Shown one piece after another: positions 13,531-25,200 of a DNA stretch of 64,000 nucleotides. The number at the start of each line of letters is the position of its first letter. Positions within the stretch are counted from its first letter, which is position 1. The translations under genes and the position numbers were made by a program. The notes under the pieces are model-generated. The model saw only the letters and a list, made by a program, of their open reading frames with translations. It had not been told where the DNA came from and ran no database searches. Source of the DNA: Osmia lignaria lignaria (taxonomy: Eukaryota; Arthropoda; Insecta; Hymenoptera; Megachilidae); contig NW_027478167.1 in the NCBI RefSeq assembly GCF_051020975.1, positions 13,313,501 to 13,377,500 on the forward strand, given 5' to 3'.

Positions 13531-16500
13531 ATATCATAGAACATAAATAGTAGGAAACTTAATTCGCTACAAAAAAGGTCTCTTAACATTTTGCCATAGC
13601 TCGCTTCGTTTCCGAGATATTTGCAGATTTATCTCGAGGGAAGGGGCCTGACGGACATATTTCGAGATATTTCTTCTTCTTCTTGTTCTTCTTCTGCACA
13701 GCTAAGCTGGAAGCGGCATTTGCGGCTCGCACTAGTGCAGAGTTATCTCGAAGAAAGGGGCCACGGTGTTTCTGTATCTCTATTATGTTGGTGCGGCTTC
13801 GGAACTTTTAAATGTCTCGATATATCTCGAAAACTACGCTTCTGATCAAAAAATATCATAGAACATAAATTGTAGGAAACATAATTCTCTACAAAAAAGG
13901 TCTCTTAACATTTTGCCATAACTCGTTTCGTTTCCGAGATATTTGCAGATTTATCTCAAGGGAAGGGGCCTGACGGACATATTTCGAGATATTTCTTCTT
14001 CTTGTTGTTCTTCTTCTGCACAGCTAAGCTGGAAGTGGCATTTGCAGCTCGCAATAGTGCAGAGTTATCTCAAAGAAAGGGGTCACGGTGATTCTGTATC
14101 TCTATTATGTTGGTGCGGCTTCGGAACTTTAAAATATCTTGATATATCTCGAGAACTACACATCTGATCAAAAAATATCATAGAACGTAAAAAGTAGGAA
14201 ACTTAATTCTCTACAAATAAAGTCTCTAAACATTTTGCCATAGCTCGCTTCGTTTCCGAGATATTTGCAGATTTATCTCAAGGGAAGGGGCCTGACGGAC
14301 ATATTTCGAGATATTTCTTCTTCTTCTTGTTCTTCTTCTGCACAGCTAAGCTGGAAGCGGCATTTGCGGCTCGCACTAGTGCAGAGTTATCTCGAAGAAA
14401 GGGGCCACGGTGTTTCTGTATCTCTATTATGTTGGTGCGGCTTCGGAACTTTTAAATGTCTCGATATATCTCGAAAACAACGCATCTGATCAAAAAATAT
14501 CATAGAACATAAATTGTAGGAAACATAATTCTCTACAAAAAAGGTCTCTTAACATTTTGCCATAGCTCTCTTCGTTTCCGAGATATTTGCAGATTTATCT
14601 CAAGGGAAGGGGCCTGACGGACATATTTCGAGATATTTCTTCTTCTTGTTGTTCTTCTTCTGCACAGCTAAGCTGGAAGTGGCATTTGCAGCTCGCAATA
14701 GTGCAGAGTTATCTCAAAGAAAGGGGCCACGGTGTTTCTGTATCTCTATTATGTTGGTGCGGCTTCGGAACTTTTAAATATCTTGATATATCTCGAGAAC
14801 TACGCATCTGATCAAAAAATATCATACAACATAAAAAGTAGGAAACTTAATTCTCTACAAAAAAGGTCTCTTAACATTTTGCCATAGCTCGCTTCGTTTC
14901 CGAGATATTTGCAGATTTATCTCGAGGGAAGGGGCCTGACGGACATATTTCGAGATATTTCTTCTTCTTGTTGTTCTTCTTCTGCACAGCTAAGCTGGAA
15001 GTGGCATTTGCGGCTCGCACTAGTGCAGAGTTATCTCAAAGAAAGGGGCCACGGTGATTCTGTATCTCTATTATGTTGGTGCGGCTTCGGAACTTTAAAA
15101 TATCTTGATATATCTCGAGAACTACACATCTGATCAAAAAATATCATAGAACGTAAAAAGTAGGAAACTTAATTCTCTACCAAAAAGGTCTCTTAACATT
15201 TTGCCATAGCTCTCTTCGTTTCCGAGATATTTGCAGATTTATCTCAAGGGAAGGGGCCTGACGGACATATTTCGAGATATTTCTTCTTCTTGTTGTTCTT
15301 CTTCTGCACAGCTAAGCTGGAAGTGGCATTTGCAGCTCGCAATAGTGCAGAGTTATCTCAAAGAAAGGGGCCACGGTGTTTCTGTATCTCTATTATGTTG
15401 GTGCGGCTTCGGAACTTTTAAATATCTTGATATATCTCGAGAACTACGCATCTGATCAAAAAATATCATACAACATAAAAAGTAGGAAACTTAATTCTCT
15501 ACAAAAAAGGTCTCTTAACATTTTGCCATAGCTCGCTTCGTTTCCGAGATATTTGCAGATTTATCTCGAGGGAAGGGGCCTGACGGACATATTTCGAGAT
15601 ATTTCTTCTTCTTGTTGTTCTTCTTCTGCACAGCTAAGCTGGAAGTGGCATTTGCGGCTCGCACTAGTGCAGAGTTATCTCAAAGAAAGGGGCCACGGTG
15701 ATTCTGTATCTCTATTATGTTGGTGCGGCTTCGGAACTTTAAAATATCTTGATATATCTCGAGAACTACACATCTGATCAAAAAATATCATAGAACGTAA
15801 AAAGTAGGAAACTTAATTCTCTACAAATAAAGTCTCTAAACATTTTGCCATAGCTCGCTTCGTTTCCGAGATATTTGCAGATTTATCTCAAGGGAAGGGG
15901 CCTGACGGACATATTTCGAGATATTTCTTCTTCTAGTTGTTCTTCTTCAGCACAGCTAAGCTGGAAGTGGCATTTGCAGCTCGCAATAGTGCAGAGTTAT
16001 CTCAAAGAAAGGGGCCACGGTGTTTCTGTATCTCTATTATGTTGGTGCGGCTTCGGAACTTTTAAATATCTTGATATATCTCGAAAACAACGCATCTGAT
16101 CAAAAAATATCATAGAACATAAAAAGTAGGAAACTTAATTCTCTACCAAAAAGGTCTCTTAACATTTTGCCATAGCTCGCTTCGTTTCCGAGATATTTGC
16201 AGATTTATCTCGAGGGAAGGGGCCTGACGGACATATTTCGAGATATTTCTTCTTCTAGTTGTTCTTCTTCAGCACAGCTAAGCTGGAAGTGGCATTTGCA
16301 GCTCGCAATAGTGCAGAGTTATCTCAAAGAAAGGGGCCACGGTGTTTCTGTATCTCTATTATGTTGGTGCGGCTTCGGAACTTTAAAATATCTTGATATA
16401 TCTCGAGAACTACACATCTGATCAAAAAATATCATAGAACATAAAAAGTAGGAAACTTAATTCTCTACCAAAAAGGTCTCTTAACATTTTGCCATAGCTC

Positions 16501-17980
16501 GCTTCGTTTCCGAGATATTTGCAGATTTATCTCGAGGGAAGGGGCCTGACGGACATATTTCGAGATATTTCTTCTTCTTGTTGTTCTTCTTCTGCACAGC
16601 TAAGCTGGAAGCGGCATTTGCGGCTCGCACTAGTGCAGAGTTATCTCAAAGAAAGGGGCCACGGTGTTTCTGTATCTCTATTATGTTGGTGCGGCTTCGG
16701 AACTTTAAAATATCTTGATATATCTCGAGAACTACACATCTGATCAAAAAATATCATAGAACGTAAAAAGTAGGAAACTTAATTCTCTACCAAAAAGGTC
16801 TCTTAACATTTTGCCATAGCTCGCTTCGTTTCCGAGATATATGCAGATTTATCTCAAGGGAAGGGGCCTGACGGACATATTTCGAGATATTTCTTCTTCT
16901 TGTTGTTCTTCTTCTGCACAGCTAAGCTGGAAGTGGCATTTGCAGCTCGCAATAGTGCAGAGTTATCTCAAAGAAAGGGGCCACGGTGTTTCTGTATCTC
17001 TATTATGTTGGTGCGGCTTCGGAACTTTTAAATATCTTGATATATCTCGAGAACTACGCATCTGATCAAAAAATATCATACAACATAAAAAGTAGGAAAC
17101 TTAATTCTCTACAAAAAAGGTCTCTTAACATTTTGCCATAGCTCGCTTCGTTTCCGAGATATTTGCAGATTTATCTCGAGGGAAGGGGCCTGACGGACAT
17201 ATTTCGAGATATTTCTTCTTCTTGTTGTTCTTCTTCTGCACAGCTAAGCTGGAAGTGGCATTTGCGGCTCGCACTAGTGCAGAGTTATCTCAAAGAAAGG
17301 GGCCACGGTGATTCTGTATCTCTATTATGTTGGTGCGGCTTCGGAACTTTAAAATATCTTGATATATCTCGAGAACTACACATCTGATCAAAAAATATCA
17401 TAGAACGTAAAAAGTAGGAAACTTAATTCTCTACAAATAAAGTCTCTAAACATTTTGCCATAGCTCGCTTCGTTTCCGAGATATTTGCAGATTTATCTCA
17501 AGGGAAGGGGCCTGACGGACATATTTCGAGATATTTCTTCTTCTTGTTGTTCTTCTTCTGCACAGCTAAGCTGGAAATGGCATTTGCAGCTCGCAATAGT
17601 GCAGAGTTATCTCGAAGAAAGGGGCCACGGTGTTTCTGTATCTCTATTATGTTGGTGCGGCTTCGGAACTTTTAAATGTCTCGATATATCTCGAAAACTA
17701 CGCTTCTGATCAAAAAATATCATAGAACATAAATTGTAGGAAACATAATTCTCTACAAAAAAGGTCTCTTAACATTTTGCCATAGCTCGTTTCGTTTCCG
17801 AGATACTTGCAGATATATCTCAAGGGAAGGGGCCTGACGGACATATTTCGAGATATCTCTTCTTCTTGTTGTTCTTCTTCTGCACAGCTAAACTGGAAGT
17901 GCCATTTCCAGCTCGCAATAGTGCAGAGTTATCTCAAAGAAAGGGGCCACGGTGTTTCTGTATCTCTATTATGTTGGTGC
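13530..17980 (+). repeat. Satellite core, mosaic segment with a long-range duplicate
   Basis: The monomer order at 14,587-16,196 repeats that at 7,503-9,112, displaced by 7,084 bp (22 x 322). Both stretches contain the same local two-monomer duplication: a unit preceded by GCTCTCTTCG, then a unit with CGGTGATTCTG, twice, then the CTTCAGCACAG unit. Several monomers are hybrids. The unit at 17,485 begins like the common type (CATTTGCAGCTCGCAATAG) and ends like the CTCGAAG/AAATGTCTCG type. The unit at 14,265 ends with the AACAACGCATC tail of a different type. Confidence 0.75.
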
Positions 17981-20900
17981 GGCTTCGGAACTTTTAAATA
18001 TCTTGATATATCTCGAGAACAACGCATCTGATCAAAAAATATCATAGAACATAAAAAGTAGGAAACTTAATTCTCTACCAAAAAGGTCTCTTAACATTTT
18101 GCCATAGCTCGCTTCGTTTCCGAGATATATGCAGATTTATCTCAAGGGAAGGGGCCTGACGGACATATTTCGAGATATTTCTTCTTCTTGTTGTTCTTCT
18201 TCTGCACAGCTAAGCTGGAAATGGCATTTGCAGCTCGCAATAGTGCAGAGTTATCTCAAAGAAAGGGGCCACGGTGTTTCTGTATCTCTATTATGTTGGT
18301 GCGGCTTCGGAACTTTTAAATATCTTGATATATCTCGAAAACTACGCTTCTGATCAAAAAATATCATAGAACATAAATTGTAGGAAACATGATTCTCTAC
18401 AAAAAAGGTCTCTCAACATTTTACCATAGCTCGCGTCGGTTCCGAGATATTTGCAGATATATCTCAAGGGAAGGGGCCTGACGGACATATTTTGAGATAT
18501 TTCTTCTTCTTGTTGTTCTTCTTCTGCACAGCTAAACTGGAAGTGGCATTTCCAGCTCGCAATAGTGCAGAGTTATCTGAAAGAAAGGGGCCACGGTGTT
18601 TCTGTATCTCTATTATGTTGGTGCGGCTTCGGATCTTTTAAATATCTCGATATATCTCGAAAACTACGCTTCTGATCAAAAAATATCATAGAACATAAAT
18701 TGTAGGAAACATAATTCTCTACAAAAAAGGTCTCTTAACATTTTGCCATAGCTCGTTTCGTTTCCGAGATATTTGCAGATATATCTCAAGGGAAGGGGCC
18801 TGACGGACATGTTTCGAGATATTTCTTCTTCCTGTTGTTCTTCTTCTGCACAGCTAAACTGGAAGTGGCATTTCCAGCTCGCAATAGCGCAGAGTTATCT
18901 CAAAGAAAGGGGCCACGGTGTTTCTGTATCTCTATTATGTTGGTGCGGCTTCGGAACTTTTAAATATCTTGATATATCTCGAGAACTACGCATCTGATCA
19001 AAAAATATCATAGAACGTAAAAAGTAGGAAACTTAATTCTCTACAAATAAAGTCTCTAAACATTTTGCCATAGCTCGCTTCGTTTCCGAGATATTTGCAG
19101 ATTTATCTCAAGGGAAGGGGCCTGACGGACATATTTCGAGATATTTCTTCTTCTAGTTGTTCTTCTTCTGCACAGCTAAGCTGGAAGTGGCATTTGCAGC
19201 TCGCAATAGTGCAGAGTTATCTCAAAGAAAGGGGCCACGGTGTTTCTGTATCTCTATTATGTTGGTGCGGCTTCGGAACTTTTAAATATCTTGATATATC
19301 TCGAGAACAACGCATCTGATCAAAAAATATCATAGAACATAAAAAGTAGGAAACTTAATTCTCTACCAAAAAGGTCTCTTAACATTTTGCCATAGCTCGC
19401 TTCGTTTCCGAGATATATGCAGATTTATCTCAAGGGAAGGGGCCTGACGGACATATTTCGAGATATTTCTTCTTCTTGTTGTTCTTCTTCTGCACAGCTA
19501 AGCTGGAAATGGCATTTGCAGCTCGCAATAGTGCAGAGTTATCTCAAAGAAAGGGGCCACGGTGTTTCTGTATCTCTATTATGTTGGTGCGGCTTCGGAA
19601 CTTTTAAATATCTTGATATATCTCGAAAACTACGCTTCTGATCAAAAAATATCATAGAACATAAATTGTAGGAAACATGATTCTCTACAAAAAAGGTCTC
19701 TCAACATTTTACCATAGCTCGCTTCGGTTCCGAGATATTTGCAGATATATCTCAAGGGAAGGGGCCTGACGGACATATTTTGAGATATTTCTTCTTCTTG
19801 TTGTTCTTCTTCTGCACAGCTGAACTGGAAGTGGCATTTCCAGCTCGCAATAGTGCAGAGTTATCTGAAAGAAAGGGGCCACGGTGTTTCTGTATCTCTA
19901 TTATGTTGGTGCGGCTTCGGATCTTTTAAATATCTCGATATATCTCGAAAACTACGCTTCTGATCAAAAAATATCATAGAACATAAATTGTAGGAAACAT
20001 AATTCTCTACAAAAAAGGTCTCTTAACATTTTGCCATAGCTCGTTTCGTTTCCGAGATATTTGCAGATATATCTCAAGGGAAGGGGCCTGACGGACATGT
20101 TTCGAGATATTTCTTCTTCCTGTTGTTCTTCTTCTGCACAGCTAAACTGGAAGTGGCATTTCCAGCTCGCAATAGCGCAGAGTTATCTCAAAGAAAGGGG
20201 CCACGGTGTTTCTGTATCTCTATTATGTTGGTGCGGCTTCGGAACTTTTAAATATCTTGATATATCTCGAGAACTACGCATCTGATCAAAAAATATCATA
20301 CAACGTAAAAAGTAGGAAACTTAATTCTCTACAAATAAAGTCTCTAAACATTTTGCCATAGCTCGCTTCGTTTCCGAGATATTTGCAGATTTATCTCAAG
20401 GGAAGGGGCCTGACGGACATATTTCGAGATATTTCTTCTTCTAGTTGTTCTTCTTCTGCACAGCTAAGCTGGAAGTGGCATTTGCAGCTCGCAATAGTGC
20501 AGAGTTATCTCAAAGAAAGGGGCCACGGTGTTTCTGTATCTCTATTATGTTGGTGCGGCTTCGGAACTTTTAAATATCTTGATATATCTCGAGAACAACG
20601 CATCTGATCAAAAAATATCATAGAACATAAAAAGTAGGAAACTTAATTCTCTACCAAAAAGGTCTCTTAACATTTTGCCATAGCTCGCTTCGTTTCCGAG
20701 ATATATGCAGATTTATCTCAAGGGAAGGGGCCTGACGGACATATTTCGAGATATTTCTTCTTCTTGTTGTTCTTCTTCTGCACAGCTAAGCTGGAAATGG
20801 CATTTGCAGCTCGCAATAGTGCAGAGTTATCTCAAAGAAAGGGGCCACGGTGTTTCTGTATCTCTATTATGTTGGTGCGGCTTCGGAACTTTTAAATATC

Positions 20901-21575
20901 TTGATATATCTCGAAAACTACGCTTCTGATCAAAAAATATCATAGAACATAAATTGTAGGAAACATGATTCTCTACAAAAAAGGTCTCTCAACATTTTAC
21001 CATAGCTCGCTTCGGTTCCGAGATATTTGCAGATATATCTCAAGGGAAGGGGCCTGACGGACATATTTTGAGATATTTCTTCTTCTTGTTGTTCTTCTTC
21101 TGCACAGCTAAACTGGAAGTGGCATTTCCAGCTCGCAATAGTGCAGAGTTATCTGAAAGAAAGGGGCCACGGTGTTTCTGTATCTCTATTATGTTGGTGC
21201 GGCTTCGGATCTTTTAAATATCTCGATATATCTCGAAAACTACGCTTCTGATCAAAAAATATCATAGAACATAAATTGTAGGAAACATAATTCTCTACAA
21301 AAAAGGTCTCTTAACATTTTGCCATAGCTCGTTTCGTTTCCGAGATATTTGCAGATATATCTCAAGGGAAGGGGCCTGACGGACATGTTTCGAGATATTT
21401 CTTCTTCCTGTTGTTCTTCTTCTGCACAGCTAAACTGGAAGTGGCATTTCCAGCTCGCAATAGCGCAGAGTTATCTCAAAGAAAGGGGCCACGGTGTTTC
21501 TGTATCTCTATTATGTTGGTGCGGCTTCGGAACTTTTAAATATCTTGATATATCTCGAGAACCACGCATCTGATC
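17980..21575 (+). repeat. Satellite 4-monomer higher-order repeat (1,288 bp)
   Basis: Four distinct monomer types recur in fixed order with a period of 1,288 bp (4 x 322) for nearly three copies. The order is an ATATGCAG/GGAAATGG unit (18129, 19417, 20705), a unit with ACATATTTTGAG and TTATCTGAAAG (18451, 19739, 21027), a GGACATGTTTCG unit (18773, 20061, 21349) and a TTCTAGTTG/AACAACGC unit (19095, 20383). The second type carries an in-frame TGA in the otherwise open frame. A displaced partial copy of the same order is at about 22,960-23,920. The copies differ at only a few bases, which suggests recent amplification. Confidence 0.88.
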
Positions 21576-24500
21576 AAAAAATATCATAGAACATAAATAG
21601 TAGGAAACTTAATTCGCTACAAAAAAGGTCTCTTAACATTTTGCCATAGCTCGCTTCGTTTCCGAGATATTTGCAGATTTATCTCGAGGGAAGGGGCCTG
21701 ACGGACATATTTCGAGATATTTCTTCTTCTTCTTGTTCTTCTTCTGCACAGCTAAGCTGGAAGCGGCATTTGCGGCTCGCACTAGTGCAGAGTTATCTCG
21801 AAGAAAGGGGCCACGGTGTTTCTGTATCTCTATTATGTTGGTGCGACTTCGGAACTTTTAAATGTCTCGATATATCTCGAAAACTACGCTTCTGATCAAA
21901 AAATATCATAGAACATAAATTGTAGGAAACATAATTCTCTACAAAAAAGGTCTCTTAACATTTTGCCATAGCTCGTTTCGTTTCCGAGATATTTGCAGAT
22001 ATATCTCAAGGGAAGGGGCCTGACGGACATATTTCGAGATATCTCTTCTTCTTGTTGTTCTTCTTCTGCACAGCTAAACTGGAAGTGCCATTTCCAGCTC
22101 GCAATAGTGCAGAGTTATCTCAAAGAAAGGGGCCACGGTGTTTCTGTATCTCTATTATGTTGGTGCGGCTTCGGAACTTTAAAATATCTTGATATATCTC
22201 GAGAACTACACATCTGATCAAAAAATATCATAGAACGTAAAAAGTAGGAAACCTAATTCTCTACCAAAAAGGTCTCTTAACATTTTGCCATAGCTCGCTT
22301 CGTTTCCGAGATATATGCAGATTTATCTCAAGGGAAGGGGCCTGACGGACATATTTCGAGATATTTCTTCTTCTTGTTGTTCTTCTTCTGCACAGCTAAG
22401 CTGGAAGTGGCATTTGCAGCTCGCAATAGTGCAGAGTTATCTCAAAGAAAGGGGCCACGGTGTTTCTGTATCTCTATTATGTTGGTGCGGCTTCGGAACT
22501 TTTAAATATCTTGATATATCTCGAGAACTACGCATCTGATCAAAAAATATCATACAACATAAAAAGTAGGAAACTTAATTCTCTACAAAAAAGGTCTCTT
22601 AACATTTTGCCATAGCTCGCTTCGTTTCCGAGATATTTGCAGATTTATCTCGAGGGAAGGGGCCTGACGGACATATTTCGAGATATTTCTTCTTCTTGTT
22701 GTTCTTCTTCTGCACAGCTAAGCTGGAAGTGGCATTTGCGGCTCGCACTAGTGCAGAGTTATCTCAAAGAAAGGGGCCACGGTGATTCTGTATCTCTATT
22801 ATGTTGGTGCGGCTTCGGAACTTTAAAATATCTTGATATATCTCGAGAACTACACATCTGATCAAAAAATATCATAGAACGTAAAAAGTAGGAAACTTAA
22901 TTCTCTACAAATAAAGTCTCTAAACATTTTGCCATAGCTCGCTTCGTTTCCGAGATATTTGCAGATTTATCTCAAGGGAAGGGGCCTGACGGACATATTT
23001 CGAGATATTTCTTCTTCTAGTTGTTCTTCTTCTGCACAGCTAAGCTGGAAGTGGCATTTGCAGCTCGCAATAGTGCAGAGTTATCTCAAAGAAAGGGGCC
23101 ACGGTGTTTCTGTATCTCTATTATGTTGGTGCGGCTTCGGAACTTTTAAATATCTTGATATATCTCGAGAACAACGCATCTGATCAAAAAATATCATAGA
23201 ACATAAAAAGTAGGAAACTTAATTCTCTACCAAAAAGGTCTCTTAACATTTTGCCATAGCTCGCTTCGTTTCCGAGATATATGCAGATTTATCTCAAGGG
23301 AAGGGGCCTGACGGACATATTTCGAGATATTTCTTCTTCTTGTTGTTCTTCTTCTGCACAGCTAAGCTGGAAATGGCATTTGCAGCTCGCAATAGTGCAG
23401 AGTTATCTCAAAGAAAGGGGCCACGGTGTTTCTGTATCTCTATTATGTTGGTGCGGCTTCGGAACTTTTAAATATCTTGATATATCTCGAAAACTACGCT
23501 TCTGATCAAAAAATATCATAGAACATAAATTGTAGGAAACATGATTCTCTACAAAAAAGGTCTCTCAACATTTTACCATAGCTCGCTTCGGTTCCGAGAT
23601 ATTTGCAGATATATCTCAAGGGAAGGGGCCTGACGGACATATTTTGAGATATTTCTTCTTCTTGTTGTTCTTCTTCTGCACAGCTAAACTGGAAGTGGCA
23701 TTTCCAGCTGGCAATAGTGCAGAGTTATCTGAAAGAAAGGGGCCACGGTGTTTCTGTATCGCTATTATGTTGGTGCGGCTTCGGATCTTTTAAATATCTC
23801 GATATATCTCGAAAACTACGCTTCTGATCAAAAAATATCATAGAACATAAATTGTAGGAAACATAATTCTCTACAAAAAAGGTCTCTTAACATTTTGCCA
23901 TAGCTCGTTTCGTTTCCGAGATATTTGCAGATTTATCTCGAGGGAAGGGGCCTGACGGACATATTTCGAGATATTTCTTCTTCTTGTTGTTCTTCTTCTG
24001 CACAGCTAAACTGGAAGTGGCATTTCCAGCTCGAAATAGTGCAGAGTTATCTCAAAGAAAGGGGCCACGGTGTTTCTGTATCTCTATTATGTTGGTGCGG
24101 CTTCGGAACTTTTAAATATCTTGATATATCTCGAGAACTACGCATCTGATCAAAAAATATCATAGAACATAAATAGTAGGAAACTTAATTCGCTACAAAA
24201 AAGGTCTCTTAACATTTTGCCATAGCTCGCTTCGTTTCCGAGATATTTGCAGATTTATCTCGAGGGAAGGGGCCTGACGGACATATTTCGAGATATTTCT
24301 TCTTCTTGTTGTTCTTCTTCTGCACAGCTAAACTGGAAGTGGCATTTCCAGCTCGAAATAGTGCAGAGTTATCTCAAAGAAAGGGGCCACGGTGTTTCTG
24401 TATCTCTATTATGTTGGTGCGGCTTCGGAACTTTTAAATATCTTGATATATCTCGAGAACTACGCATCTGAGCAAAAAATATCATAGAACATAAAAAGTA

Positions 24501-25200
24501 GGAAACTTAATTCTCTACAAAAAAGGTCTCTTAACATTTTGCCATAGCTCGCTTCGTTTCCGAGATATTTGCAGATTTATCTCGAGGGAAGGGGCCTGAC
24601 GGACATATTTCGAGATATTTCTTCTTCTTGTTGTTCTTCTTCTGCACAGCTAAGCTGGAAGCGGCATTTGCGGCTCGCACTAGTGCAGAGTTATCTCAAA
24701 GAAAGGGGCCACGGTGATTCTGTATCTCTATTATGTTGGTGCGGCTTCGGAACTTTAAAATATCTTGATATATCTCGAGAACTACACATCTGATCAAAAA
24801 ATATCATAGAACGTAAAAAGTAGGAAACTTAATTCTCTACAAAAAAGGTCTCTTAACATTTTGCCATAGCTCGTTTCGTTTCCGAGATATTTGCAGATAT
24901 ATCTCAAGGGAAGGGGCCTGACGGACATATTTCGAGATATTTCTTCTTCTTGTTGTTCTTCTTCTGCACAGCTAAACTGGAAGTGCCATTTCCAGCTCGC
25001 AATAGTGCAGACTTATCTCAAAGAAAGGGGCCACGGTGTTTCTGTATCTCTATTATGTTGGTGCGGCTTCGGAACTTTAAAATATCTTGATATATCTCGA
25101 GAACTACACATCTGATCAAAAAATATCATAGAACGTAAAAAGTAGGAAACTTAATTCTCTACCAAAAAGGTCTCTTAACATTTTGCCATAGCTCGCTTCG
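21575..25200 (+). repeat. Satellite core, segment with an adjacent single-monomer duplication
   Basis: This segment holds mixed core monomers, including a partial copy of the upstream 4-monomer repeat at about 22,960-23,920. Units 23,925 and 24,247 are adjacent and share the rare variant CAGCTCGAAATAG (normal: CTCGCAATAG) together with CTCGAGGG and CTAAACTGG. They look like a recent one-monomer tandem duplication. The second copy has lost the TGATCA site (CTGAGCAAAA near 24,468). Confidence 0.8.
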
